In this document: positions 26,570-35,870 of the stretch, one piece after another
Layout of the letters: every line of letters begins with the position of its first letter
Numbering within the stretch: the first letter of the stretch is position 1
NCBI RefSeq assembly: GCF_000523515.1
Contig: NZ_AWRU01000005.1
Coordinates: 335,316-394,409, forward strand
Reading direction: 5' to 3'
From: Pedobacter sp. V48
GTDB lineage: Bacteria > Bacteroidota > Bacteroidia > Sphingobacteriales > Sphingobacteriaceae
DNA: 59,094 nt
Made by a program: the position numbers and the translations under genes
The notes under the pieces: model-generated
Database searches by the model: none
What the model saw: only the letters and a program-made list of their open reading frames with translations
Told to the model about the DNA's origin: nothing

Positions 26570-28924
26570 ATGAAAAAAACAATCCTGGTTATTTTTACAC
26601 TTTTAGTTCAGTTTTTTAATGCTTCTGCACAACAAATCAATCTAAAAACAGATGATCTGAGCCTCAGCATTTCCCAGACGGGTCAGCTCGCCGCAATGCT
26701 AAATCCCAAGACTGGAAAAAATTACCTTGCCATTGGAGAAAAGGCGCCTTTATTAAGTGTTCGTGTCGCCGAGGATTGGGAAGAGCCGGCTCAAGCTGTA
26801 TTTGATAGTAAATCAGGTGTTATTGTGCTGAATTTTACGAAGTCTAAGGTCTCCGCAGAAATAAAAGTTGTCCAAAAGAAAACCCATCTTGTTTTTGAAT
26901 TAATTCGTTTGAACACAAAGGATAAAGTAAATGCAGTTATCTGGGGTGCATATCCAACTATTATTGGGCAAACGATTGGAGAAGTGGTTGGGGTGGTACG
27001 TGATCGTGAATATGCGATCGGGCTTCAATCATTAAATGTAAAAACCATCGGAGGTGTTTTAAAAAATGCTGAAGGGGCAGATTATTCAAGAGGTTCGGTG
27101 GCGGTGAGTCAGCCCTATGGGAGTAGTTTGCAGGCATTCAGTTTGGATCGATCAAAAGACCGGAAAATCACGGTTTGGAATCAATATCCGAATATGCCGG
27201 TGAATGCAATACCCAATGAAACTACGATAGGTTCAAAGATTGCCCTTTTTGGGTGTCCCGAAAATCAAGTACTATCTCGTATCGGAACAATTGAGCTTGC
27301 CCAGGGGCTTCCACATCCATTGATTAATGGTGTCTGGCATAAACAGTCCCCTGAAACTGGGAGGGCCTATATGATTACGGATTTTGACGAAAGTAATATA
27401 GATACCTTATTGAATTATGCAAAACAGGCAGAATTAATGTCAGTTTACCATGAAAGTCCGTTTCAATCCTGGGGCCATTTTGTTTTAAATCCTGCAAGTT
27501 TCCCAAATGGGAATGCCGGAATGAAAGTTTGTGTCGATAAAGCATCAAAAAAGGGAATTCGTATAGGTGTACACACACTTAGTAATTTTATCAATACGAA
27601 TGATCCTTATGTTACACCGTTGCCCGATAAACGCCTTTCTTTAACTGGTTCCTCCATACTGACAGCAAACATAACATCGTCTGCTACTGAAATTGCGGTT
27701 GAATCTGATGAGTATTTTAAGAACATAAAACCCAGTACATTACATGCTGTGCAAATCGGTGAAGAAATTATCCGTTTCCGTGAAGTGACATCAGAGCGCC
27801 CCTTTAAATTGTTGGATTGTCAGCGAGGAGCTTATGGAACAATAGCATCCGCGCAGGAAAAAGGGACAGCAGTTGGTATGATGATGGATTATCCATATAA
27901 TACGCTTTTTACAAACTTTAGCCTTCAACAGGAAATCGCGGGGAATTTAGGTCGTTTTTTTACTGAAACTGGGGTTAGCCAGATGGATTTTGATGGTCAT
28001 GAAGGATGTTTATCCTCGGGGGAAGGTGATTATGGTATGCAGGCTTTTGCCGAAAAGGTTTTCAAGGATACCAAACATACCTTGGTTAACGGCACAAGTC
28101 GTTCAAGTCATTATTATTGGCATATTTGTCATTATTGGAACTGGGGAGAACCATGGTACGGTGGATTTCGTGAATCCCAGGGAGATTTTCGCTTGGAAAA
28201 CCAACCTTTTTTGGAAAGAAATTACATGCCTAATATGCTGGGATGGTTTTTACTTTCTTCAACAACAACGGCAGAAGACATCGAATGGATGATGGCAAGA
28301 GCTGCCGGTTACAATGCAGGTTTTGCTTTGGTTGCACGCTATAAAAATTTGCAAAAAAATCCAAATACTGCTCAATTATTAGCCCTTATTAAGCTTTGGC
28401 AAGAGGCTTATAAAAAGAAAATTTTCTCTCCTGATCAATTGACAAGATTAAAGAATCCTGAAAACGATTTTCACCTGGAACATAATAATCAGGGTTGGAA
28501 ACTATATCCGTTTAAAAAATTCAAATTTGAACATGCTAAGCAGGTGCTTCAGCCTGGGCAACCAACCTTTTCGGAATGGCAGTTTGTAAATAGTAATGCC
28601 GAACAACCATTAAATTTTACCCTTACTTTTATGGGAAAAGAAGGTGTAGTCAGTAATCCGTGGATTGAATTGGATGGTTATTTTAAACTTGAATTGCCAG
28701 GCGAATATGAAGCAGGAAACTCAATTGTATGCAATGGAACAACTATTAAAATATACAATAGTAAGGGGAGTTTTAAGAACGAAATTGCATTAAAACAGGC
28801 CATTCCAAGTCTTAAATCCGGAAAGCATACCCTTAAATTTGATTGCGAATTTCCTGATGAAAATGAGCTGACAAATAGGTTTATTATTAAAACAATCAGC
28901 AGTCCTGAAATCATCTCAAAATAG
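26570..28924 (+). CDS. Large secreted glycoside-hydrolase-like protein, unclassified
   Basis: This 784-residue protein has a signal peptide (about 1-20, ending ASAQ). The first 250 residues look beta-rich, as in the N-terminal sandwich of GH36/GH97-like enzymes. The centre (about 265-610) reads as a barrel with conserved-looking acidic and aromatic patches: YHESPFQSWGHF, VSQMDFDGHEG (Asp/Glu near 475), YYWHICHYWNWGEPWYGGF. An insertion of about 80 residues (GSSILTANITSS to AVGMMMDYPY) splits the barrel, and the last 130 residues form another beta domain. I cannot place it in a named family; carbohydrate cleavage is inferred from fold pattern and from the GH16 and GH78 genes nearby. Confidence 0.55.
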   Translation: MKKTILVIFTLLVQFFNASAQQINLKTDDLSLSISQTGQLAAMLNPKTGKNYLAIGEKAPLLSVRVAEDWEEPAQAVFDSKSGVIVLNFTKSKVSAEIKVVQKKTHLVFELIRLNTKDKVNAVIWGAYPTIIGQTIGEVVGVVRDREYAIGLQSLNVKTIGGVLKNAEGADYSRGSVAVSQPYGSSLQAFSLDRSKDRKITVWNQYPNMPVNAIPNETTIGSKIALFGCPENQVLSRIGTIELAQGLPHPLINGVWHKQSPETGRAYMITDFDESNIDTLLNYAKQAELMSVYHESPFQSWGHFVLNPASFPNGNAGMKVCVDKASKKGIRIGVHTLSNFINTNDPYVTPLPDKRLSLTGSSILTANITSSATEIAVESDEYFKNIKPSTLHAVQIGEEIIRFREVTSERPFKLLDCQRGAYGTIASAQEKGTAVGMMMDYPYNTLFTNFSLQQEIAGNLGRFFTETGVSQMDFDGHEGCLSSGEGDYGMQAFAEKVFKDTKHTLVNGTSRSSHYYWHICHYWNWGEPWYGGFRESQGDFRLENQPFLERNYMPNMLGWFLLSSTTTAEDIEWMMARAAGYNAGFALVARYKNLQKNPNTAQLLALIKLWQEAYKKKIFSPDQLTRLKNPENDFHLEHNNQGWKLYPFKKFKFEHAKQVLQPGQPTFSEWQFVNSNAEQPLNFTLTFMGKEGVVSNPWIELDGYFKLELPGEYEAGNSIVCNGTTIKIYNSKGSFKNEIALKQAIPSLKSGKHTLKFDCEFPDENELTNRFIIKTISSPEIISK

Positions 28925-28974
28925 AAATGTATTAGTATCTTGGCGGGTAGTCCGGGAATTTACGTTATACGTTT

Positions 28975-29421
28975 ATGAAAATTACTTATCAGAAATTAGA
29001 ATCTTCAGATATCAAACAGCTAATGGCCCTGGTTCGGGTATATGAACGGGTATTTGAAATGCGGAATTTTGAAATGCCATCAGTTGCTTATTTGCAAACC
29101 TTACTGGAAAATCAGCAGATCATTTTTTTTAGTGCGCTTGACGATTATGAAAACGTAGTTGGTGGAATGACAGCTTACATGATGCCTTCCATATATTATG
29201 CTGCCCCTGAAGTATATATTTACGATTTGGCTGTTGAAGTAGCATGGCAACGCAAAGGTATTGGCAGGAGACTAATAGAGGAGCTAAAGTCGTTTTGCAA
29301 GGGGCATCGATGTAAGTTTGTTTTTGTGCAGGCCGATCTGGCAGACCAGCATGCTATCGACTTTTACCGGTCAACCGGTGGGATCCAGGAGGATGTGGTG
29401 CATTTTGATTATAAGCTTTAA
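28975..29421 (+). CDS. GNAT acetyltransferase, AAC(3)-I-like
   Basis: This 148-residue GNAT protein has the acetyl-CoA loop motif RKGIGRR (about 94-100). The segments EVYIYDLAV, FVFVQAD and the end VVHFDYKL line up closely with gentamicin 3-N-acetyltransferases of the AAC(3)-I group, which share YIYDLAV, YVQAD and a terminal VMHFDI. This suggests aminoglycoside acetylation or a related amine substrate, but many chromosomal homologues have no proven resistance role. It sits 8 bp before the AlkZ-like gene, so the two are cotranscribed. Confidence 0.82.
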   Translation: MKITYQKLESSDIKQLMALVRVYERVFEMRNFEMPSVAYLQTLLENQQIIFFSALDDYENVVGGMTAYMMPSIYYAAPEVYIYDLAVEVAWQRKGIGRRLIEELKSFCKGHRCKFVFVQADLADQHAIDFYRSTGGIQEDVVHFDYKL

Positions 29422-29429
29422 TATTGCAA

Positions 29430-30623
29430 ATGGAATCTATTGTCCTTACCAAATCACAAGCACGGAAGATCATCCTTGATGCCGTTGGGCTTGCCCGGAA
29501 AGCACAATTCGGAACTGGAATAGAAGCTGTTTATAGCGTAATTGACCACCTGGGTTTTGTGCAGCTGGATACAAATTATGTTGTTGAGCGTGCCCATCAT
29601 CATGTGATGGCAGCGCGTATACCGGATTATCAAACAGAATGGCTGGCCAACCTTAGCGCGGATGGCCGCATTTATGAATACTTCACTTCGGATGCAGGCT
29701 ATCTTCCGATGGGCGATTTCCGTTTTTCCCTGCCGGTAAAAAAAGCCTTTGAAACACAAGGAAAACCACTCACTAAGCCGGAAATTAATTTAATGAAGCA
29801 GATTCTGGACCGCGTGGAAAGGGAGGGGGCGCTAATGGTTGGGGATTTTGAGGACGACCGGTTAGCAGCCAGCTCCGGTTGGTGGGATTGGCGACCCGCT
29901 AAGGTTGCCTTGGAAAGGCTTTACCTTAATGGCAAGTTGATGATCAGCCGTACCAAAGCCTTTCAGAAAACCTATGATTTACCCTTTAATTTAGTGCCGG
30001 AGGAAACAGACCTCACCATGCCTACAGATGCGGAATACGCTTGTTTTGTGATCTATCGTACTTTAGGCGCACTGGGTATTTGCTCTGCCAGGGAAATGGC
30101 CTGGCGTGCCCGTCGTGTGAAAGGCAACCTGGTTAAAAAGGAACTCGAAAAAATGGTTCAGACAGGAAAAGTAAAAATGGTAATTGTAGAAGGCTTGAAA
30201 GGCCCGCTCTATATGCTCCCCAATCAGGAAATTAACATTAAACTTTCCAACGATGTATTCATCCTTTCGCCCTTCGATATCCTCAATGTCTTCCGTCACC
30301 GCCTAAAGGATTTTTTCAATTTCGATTACCAGATCGAATGTTTTGTGCCCGCTCCTAAACGACAGTACGGTTATTTTTCCCTACCTGTTCTCGCAGGAGA
30401 AACTTTTATCGCAAGGATGGATGCCAAAGCCGACCGCAAACAAAAAATGCTGATCGTTCATAACATCCATTTTGAATCTGTTGATCTCGCGCAAATCGTT
30501 ATCGAAAAGTTCGTTCAAACCTTAAAAACATTCGTTGAATTCAACCAATGTAAGGACATTGTTTTCAAACGATCCAACAATGAATCCTACCTGAAAGCGA
30601 TCAGCAAAAGTTTTTCTGAATAG
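29430..30623 (+). CDS. AlkZ/YcaQ-like DNA glycosylase (winged helix)
   Basis: This 397-residue protein belongs to the winged-helix family of AlkZ and E. coli YcaQ, which unhook interstrand crosslinks or remove bulky alkyl bases. The catalytic Q-phi-D motif is visible as GFVQLDTNYV near residue 47, followed by the RAHHHVMAAR segment typical of the YcaQ branch. Later segments with paired Trp residues (SGWWDWRPAK) also match the family. ATG 29430 is preferred to a TTG at 29424. It is cotranscribed with the acetyltransferase gene. Confidence 0.85.
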   Translation: MESIVLTKSQARKIILDAVGLARKAQFGTGIEAVYSVIDHLGFVQLDTNYVVERAHHHVMAARIPDYQTEWLANLSADGRIYEYFTSDAGYLPMGDFRFSLPVKKAFETQGKPLTKPEINLMKQILDRVEREGALMVGDFEDDRLAASSGWWDWRPAKVALERLYLNGKLMISRTKAFQKTYDLPFNLVPEETDLTMPTDAEYACFVIYRTLGALGICSAREMAWRARRVKGNLVKKELEKMVQTGKVKMVIVEGLKGPLYMLPNQEINIKLSNDVFILSPFDILNVFRHRLKDFFNFDYQIECFVPAPKRQYGYFSLPVLAGETFIARMDAKADRKQKMLIVHNIHFESVDLAQIVIEKFVQTLKTFVEFNQCKDIVFKRSNNESYLKAISKSFSE

Positions 30624-30646
30624 ATTTATAGTGAATGCCAAAATAA

Positions 30647-30665
30647 CCCAAACATAATATTTGGG
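30647..30665. promoter_or_regulatory. Dyad between AlkZ-like and SnoaL-like genes
   Basis: CCCAAA-N7-TTTGGG is a perfect 6-bp inverted repeat in the 96-bp gap. It could be a weak terminator or an operator for the SnoaL-like gene at 30720. Confidence 0.3.
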
Positions 30666-30719
30666 AAACAATTAAAAGGCAGATTTGTAATAACTTAGAG
30701 ATAACTTAAATATAATCGT

Positions 30720-31082
30720 ATGAATACTCAGGAAGTAGCTGACAAATTAGTACAGCTTTGCCGTGAAGGCAAGCACGCAGAAGCCGTAGATGAACTGTAT
30801 GCCGACAATGTAGTTAGTAAAGAGCCAAAAGGTTCTCCGATGGAATTGACAGAAGGCAAGGAGGCAGTTAAAAATAAAACGTTGCAGTGGGAAGAAAGCG
30901 TAGCAGAAATTCATAGTGCATCGACCTCAGACCCGCTTGTTGCGGACAACCATTTTTCTGTAGTTATGGATATAGACGCCACCTATAAAGAGCATGGTAG
31001 AATGCCAATGAGCGAGATTTGTGTGTATGAAGTTAAAGATGGTAAAATCGTAGCCGACGAATTTTTCTATAGAATGGGTTAA
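30720..31082 (+). CDS. SnoaL-like / NTF2-fold protein
   Basis: This 120-residue single-domain protein has an initial helix pair (TQEVADKLVQLCREGK, then HAEAVDELYADNVV), a G-K-E-A-V turn, and the final beta strands with EICVYEVKDGKIVADEFFY. This is the NTF2/SnoaL-like cone fold. Members range from small-molecule isomerases to plain ligand binders, so no activity can be assigned. It stands between the AlkZ-like gene and the GH16 gene. Confidence 0.8.
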   Translation: MNTQEVADKLVQLCREGKHAEAVDELYADNVVSKEPKGSPMELTEGKEAVKNKTLQWEESVAEIHSASTSDPLVADNHFSVVMDIDATYKEHGRMPMSEICVYEVKDGKIVADEFFYRMG

Positions 31083-31141
31083 AATGTTGGAATAAAACCC
31101 AGAATGATTACCTTAAGGGATGCATATTACTTGTATTAGAA

Positions 31142-32005
31142 ATGAATATGGTAAATAAAATGACTCGCATCCTTTTTGCTTTTGCCCTTGCCGGAACGGT
31201 AAATGTATCCGCACAGAAAGCGGATCCGGAATCGATTTACACAAAAGAAGGTTATAAATTAGTCTGGGCAGATGAGTTTAACAATAATGGTAAACCTGAC
31301 ACTACAAGTTGGACGCACGAGCAGGGCTTTGTACGCAACGAAGAAGCCCAATGGTACCAGGGAGATAATGCCTGGTGTGAAAACGGGCTGCTTGTTATTG
31401 AAGGAAGAAAGGAAACCAGGCCTAACCCAGGTTTTAAAAAGGAATCTGGGGATTGGAGAAGTAATCGTGAAAATGCGGAATATACTTCGTCAAGCATAAA
31501 AACCGCCGGTAAACATTCCTGGCAATATGGTCGTTTTGTAATGCGGGGTAGAATTGACGTAAGCCCCGGGCTTTGGCCTGCATGGTGGACGCTCGGTGTA
31601 TCCGGAGAATGGCCTTCCGATGGTGAAATAGACATGATGGAATATTACAGGGGGAAATTACTGGCCAATATTGCTGTTGGCACTTCAAAAAAATATCAAG
31701 CGGAATGGCACAGTAATACCAAGTCCATCATAGAATTGGGCGGACCGGAATGGGTCTCAAAATTCCATATCTGGCGAATGGACTGGACAGAAAAAGACAT
31801 CGCTTTATATATAGATGACCAGCTGCTGATTAAAGTAGATATGGATAGTCTTTACAACAAAGATGGGAGTAATACCCATCCATTCAAACAACCTCATTAC
31901 ATGCTGTTGAACCTTGCCATGGGGGGTACGAACGGGGGAGCACTTGCCAATACCAAATTTCCCAACCGTTTTGAAGTTGATTATGTACGTGTTTATCAGA
32001 AGTAG
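31142..32005 (+). CDS. GH16-family glycoside hydrolase (beta-glucanase-like)
   Basis: This 287-residue secreted enzyme has a signal peptide (about 1-24, ending SAQ) followed by a single GH16 jelly-roll. The catalytic motif ExDxxE is present as EIDMMEYY, with nucleophile Glu 162, Asp 164 and acid/base Glu 167. Upstream segments GLWPAWWTLG and the substrate-side Trp residues match laminarinase/lichenase-type members. Likely substrates are beta-1,3- or mixed-linked glucans; galactan-type activities also occur in GH16. Confidence 0.9.
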   Translation: MNMVNKMTRILFAFALAGTVNVSAQKADPESIYTKEGYKLVWADEFNNNGKPDTTSWTHEQGFVRNEEAQWYQGDNAWCENGLLVIEGRKETRPNPGFKKESGDWRSNRENAEYTSSSIKTAGKHSWQYGRFVMRGRIDVSPGLWPAWWTLGVSGEWPSDGEIDMMEYYRGKLLANIAVGTSKKYQAEWHSNTKSIIELGGPEWVSKFHIWRMDWTEKDIALYIDDQLLIKVDMDSLYNKDGSNTHPFKQPHYMLLNLAMGGTNGGALANTKFPNRFEVDYVRVYQK

Positions 32006-32103
32006 TCAGCTTTCTATTTGTGTTTAATGATGGTTGGGAAAAGGTTGAAAATGAATGGCACTATTATTGGCCTTATTGAGCGTCATTACAATGGTAATCT
32101 CCT

Positions 32104-32664
32104 ATGGATAGCAAGTTACTTTTTTCTTTTATTTCTTTGCTAAAAAGATCTGTATTTATTCTTTTGCTGTTTGCTCAGTCTGATTCTTTTGCGCAAAGCA
32201 GTATTCCTAAAGACATTCCGGTAATTGACATTAGCTTTTTCAAAGGTCCTGTGCCTGATAATACATCCTTTGCAAGCATGACCTATATCGATTACAGTTA
32301 CGGTTTTAACATAGAGGGCACGCGACGTTCAAAAGATGTGAAAGTCAAGGTCGCCCTGACTATCACTCCTAACAGTTCCCGGAGTTACCTCGACCGATCG
32401 AGAATAAAAGATGAGAATTTAGATCAGTTAATCACTCATGAGCAGGGGCATATTGTTATCGGGTTCTTTATCGGAAAGAAGGTTCAGGATGCCCTAAACG
32501 CGAGCCATTACACCAAAAATTATAAAAATGAGATCAAGGCCAATTACAAGAAGTTTTATCAGGAGTTCGAAAAACTGCAGCATCAGTATGATGAAGAAAC
32601 CAATCATGGTTCAGATAAAGAAGCCCAAATAAAGTGGAATAGAAAAATTCGACTGCTGGATTAA
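32104..32664 (+). CDS. DUF922-like secreted putative metalloprotease
   Basis: This 186-residue exported protein has a hydrophobic N terminus (about 8-32). The core shows LDQLITHEQGHIVIG, an H-E-x-x-H zinc-site-like motif, followed by a basic, helical C-terminal region. This matches DUF922, annotated as predicted secreted zinc-dependent proteases, although the activity is not established. Its stop codon shares the palindrome TTAA with the stop codon of the convergent gene at 32661. Confidence 0.7.
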   Translation: MDSKLLFSFISLLKRSVFILLLFAQSDSFAQSSIPKDIPVIDISFFKGPVPDNTSFASMTYIDYSYGFNIEGTRRSKDVKVKVALTITPNSSRSYLDRSRIKDENLDQLITHEQGHIVIGFFIGKKVQDALNASHYTKNYKNEIKANYKKFYQEFEKLQHQYDEETNHGSDKEAQIKWNRKIRLLD

Positions 32665-33056
32665 ATACCAAAGCCAACAGGCATGTTTAGTAACATACGC
32701 ACTGGTTTGTCCTTATAATAGGCTGGTTCAGTAAACGATGTTTTTTGAACTGCCGCTATTGCAGCTTCATCACAGCCATGACCAAGTTTTCTATCAACTT
32801 TGATGTTAGATATACGTCCATCCAATTCAACTATGAACGACAAAAATACCCGGCCTTTAATTCCAGCCTCCTTGGCGCCTTTAGGATATTGGAGGTTAGC
32901 ATTTACCGCTTCATAAAACTTTTTCATGCCACCTTTAAATTTAGGCATTACCTGAACGACCGTAAATTCATATACGGTAGTGTCTGATTGTGGTTTTTCC
33001 TGAGCCAGGCCAGTAAGGCAAATGACAGTACATAAGAGCGTTAATAATAATTTCAT
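32661..33056 (-). CDS. TonB C-terminal-domain protein
   Basis: This 131-residue protein has a signal peptide (about 1-18, ending GLAQ) and a single TonB C-terminal domain: QYPKGAKEAGIKGRVFLSFIVELDG, then KLGHGCDEAAIAAV, then MPVGFGI. It lacks a membrane anchor and proline-rich spacer, so it is a free periplasmic TonB-CTD protein and not an energy transducer. Such proteins are common in Bacteroidota; their role is not settled. It lies just downstream of the GH78 gene on the same strand. Confidence 0.85.
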   Translation of the reverse strand: MKLLLTLLCTVICLTGLAQEKPQSDTTVYEFTVVQVMPKFKGGMKKFYEAVNANLQYPKGAKEAGIKGRVFLSFIVELDGRISNIKVDRKLGHGCDEAAIAAVQKTSFTEPAYYKDKPVRMLLNMPVGFGI

Positions 33057-33108
33057 ATCGTAAAATAATTAAAATTTAGTTGACTATCAAACTAAGAACC
33101 TGGCTGTT

Positions 33109-35799
33109 TTATAATATTTCAAAGCTATATACGCCCGATTGGAATTCAACCTCATATTTATTGTTGGTTTCTTTTGCTAAAGTGCTTTGTCCGGAATCAT
33201 ACTTTATCTTCGTTTTATTTGCAGGTAAAACAAAAGTTGCTGAACTATTTTTAGGAACCTCAATCAATACCTGCAGCTTTCCATGATCTCTTTTCCATTC
33301 TGAACGTATTTTCCCAAATGAACTATGGTAAGAGGATTTGCAATAATTTAAATCGGCTATAGGCTTTGGCTGAATTAAAAAATGTTTCATGCCCACACTT
33401 GCCGGATCAACTTTTATCCCAGCAATACCTGAATAAAACCACTCCACTACACTTCCAAACATAGGGTGGCACCTGGAGCCATCTCCATTCCACGATTCCC
33501 ATAAAGTGCTGTTTTTGCTGTCCAGCAAATAACCAAAGCCCGGGGAATCTTTTTGATTCATAATTTGGTAGGCAATATCATCCCTGTCATTTTGTGAAAG
33601 CACTTTTATCAGCAGGGGAGTTCCTAAAATACCCGTATCAAAATGATAATTGATTGCCTTTAAATGGGCTAATAAAGCGTTGAAAACAACCTCGTAATTC
33701 TCCTTGGGTACCAGACCAAAAGCCAAGGCAAATACATCGGCACCCTGCCTGCCTTCCCAGTATGTTTGCTTTGAAGGGTTATAATACGCGGTATTAAAAT
33801 TTGTTTTTATTTCATTTGCAAGGTTGTCAAATTTTTGATAATCATCATTTTTACCTAATGTCTTTGCCACTTTTGTCATGATATTGGTAACGTGATAAAA
33901 ATAGGCTGTATTAACCAAAGGCGCCGGAATTTGAATGTTGCTGGGTGTACACCAGTCTCCTAAACACCACCCGTTAGGTTCTTCTCTGGTTATTAATCCG
34001 TCTTTGTCGGTTCTGGTTTGCAGGTATTCAACCCATTGTTTCATACCGGTATAGTGCTCGGCCAATACGGTAGTATCGCCATAGTGAGAAAAGTATGTCC
34101 AAGGCATAATTACATAGGCCGATCCCCAGGCAGGGCCACCTCCGCCACCGCCAAAAGGTGCTGTGTGAGTAACAAACCCGGTTTTTTTGTTTCTGGCATC
34201 GTCCATGTCATTGAACCACTTGCGGTAAAACTGACGCATATCATAAGTGAATATTGAACTCTCTATAATCACCTGCCCATCGCCTGTATAGCCCAGCCTT
34301 TCTCTATGAGGACAATCGCTACTTATACTTCCATGAAAGTTTGCATTTTGTGTTTTGATATAGGCTGTATTTATTTTATTTAAAAATGGGTTTGAACATT
34401 CGAAATTTCCATTTGATTTTACATCCGTGTGGACTTCTTTTATTGTTAAACTTTCCTTGTCAAGGCTTACATCCTGGGTAATTAATTCAATTCTTCTGAA
34501 AGCATGCCAGGTAAATTTTGGCTCCCAGTTTTCAACTCCTTTGCCTTTCAGAATGTAACTGTCGAGCTGACCATAATCTTCGCCTTCCTCGCTGATATAC
34601 CTAATTTTAATCCGACTACCTGCTTTTCCCTTAACAGTTATCGCTGCCCAGCCTGATACCGTTTCCTCTAAATGATAAGAATAAACAGAATCTTTTGTTT
34701 TACCCTCAAAAGCAGGCATTAGCGTTCTGGTAATTTTATCAAAGGGTGCGAGCTGCGGACGTAAAGCACCGGTAGGTGCACGAACTAAGATTGCTGGTTT
34801 CCACTGAATATCGGCATAACCAATTTTATTCCATTCTCCCAGTTCTAATCGTGCATCATATTTTTCTCCTGTAAAAATACCATCCTTTAATAGTGGTCCG
34901 TTTGCTGTTTTCCAGGTTTTATCGGATCCGATGATTTTGCTGGTGCCGTCTGCATATGCGATCTCTAATTGAAAAATTAACCTTGGCGCATCGTACCACA
35001 TATCGCCTTCAACCCTTCGATCTCGCTGGTTGTACCATCCATTACCAAGTTGTATCCCAATCGCATTGTTTTTTTGAAGCAGATAATTGGTGACATCGAA
35101 ACTGTTGTAAAGTACGCGTTGAGTAGATTGATCATCATAAGGATAAAGTAATTTCTTCAGTGATCTTTTATCATAATTGGTAACCGCGGGAGCCAGTACC
35201 TGGTCTCCAATTTTCTTTCCATTCAAAAATAACTCATAAAAACCCAGTCCACTGATATGAACAGTAGCTTGTCTTATCTTTTTTTCGGCTATGAATTCTT
35301 TACGAAAAAAGGGAGCGGGGTAGGTAATCGCCGAATCTGGATATGGGTTCTCGAAGGCTCCAATCCATTTCGCCTGCCAATCCGTAGCTTTCAATAGACC
35401 CATGGACCAGCAGGCGGTCTGACTCCAGTTGGAGGGCATTTTTTTTTCATCCCAAACCATTACTTTCCAATACAACTTCTTTCTGGAAGTTAATGGCTTG
35501 CCTTTGTAGAAAACCTGACTTGAATTTGTGGAGTTCGTTTTGCCAGTATCCCAGTAATCACCTTTATTTTGCTGTAATAAAGAGCTACTGCTTGCCACGA
35601 TTATCCGGTATGCCGTTTGACTTTTTGCTTTATATTCCGATGCCATTTGCCAGCTCAGCGCTGGATGTTGATTGTCTATAGCGATTGGATTTGAAAGCTG
35701 TTCGCAGGCTAGTTTTTCAATATTGGGTGCTAACGGGCTACTGAAAATTACGCTTGGAATAAAGAGGAACAGAATAATACTGGTAAAGATTATTTTCAT
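33109..35799 (-). CDS. Alpha-L-rhamnosidase (GH78)
   Basis: This 896-residue secreted enzyme has a signal peptide (about 1-22), N-terminal beta-sandwich domains (Bac_rhamnosid_N type, including YRIIVASS near residue 66 and GLGFYELFLNG near 185), a catalytic (alpha/alpha)6 barrel and a C-terminal beta domain. The catalytic-site hallmarks are SDCPHRERLGYTGDGQ and TLWESWNGDGSRCHPMFG, which hold the general-acid and base Glu regions of GH78. It removes terminal alpha-L-rhamnose from plant or bacterial glycans. It is probably cotranscribed with the TonB-CTD gene downstream. Confidence 0.93.
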   Translation of the reverse strand: MKIIFTSIILFLFIPSVIFSSPLAPNIEKLACEQLSNPIAIDNQHPALSWQMASEYKAKSQTAYRIIVASSSSLLQQNKGDYWDTGKTNSTNSSQVFYKGKPLTSRKKLYWKVMVWDEKKMPSNWSQTACWSMGLLKATDWQAKWIGAFENPYPDSAITYPAPFFRKEFIAEKKIRQATVHISGLGFYELFLNGKKIGDQVLAPAVTNYDKRSLKKLLYPYDDQSTQRVLYNSFDVTNYLLQKNNAIGIQLGNGWYNQRDRRVEGDMWYDAPRLIFQLEIAYADGTSKIIGSDKTWKTANGPLLKDGIFTGEKYDARLELGEWNKIGYADIQWKPAILVRAPTGALRPQLAPFDKITRTLMPAFEGKTKDSVYSYHLEETVSGWAAITVKGKAGSRIKIRYISEEGEDYGQLDSYILKGKGVENWEPKFTWHAFRRIELITQDVSLDKESLTIKEVHTDVKSNGNFECSNPFLNKINTAYIKTQNANFHGSISSDCPHRERLGYTGDGQVIIESSIFTYDMRQFYRKWFNDMDDARNKKTGFVTHTAPFGGGGGGPAWGSAYVIMPWTYFSHYGDTTVLAEHYTGMKQWVEYLQTRTDKDGLITREEPNGWCLGDWCTPSNIQIPAPLVNTAYFYHVTNIMTKVAKTLGKNDDYQKFDNLANEIKTNFNTAYYNPSKQTYWEGRQGADVFALAFGLVPKENYEVVFNALLAHLKAINYHFDTGILGTPLLIKVLSQNDRDDIAYQIMNQKDSPGFGYLLDSKNSTLWESWNGDGSRCHPMFGSVVEWFYSGIAGIKVDPASVGMKHFLIQPKPIADLNYCKSSYHSSFGKIRSEWKRDHGKLQVLIEVPKNSSATFVLPANKTKIKYDSGQSTLAKETNNKYEVEFQSGVYSFEIL

Positions 35800-35870
35800 T
35801 TAGTATACTTCACGTTTATAAAGCAAACTACGATTTTAATTATAGGTTTTTATAATATTTATTCCTTTTT

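Noticed and set aside
31252..31688. Antisense frames inside the GH16 gene
   Set aside because: They are open only because of the codon use of the real gene; no signal or domain.
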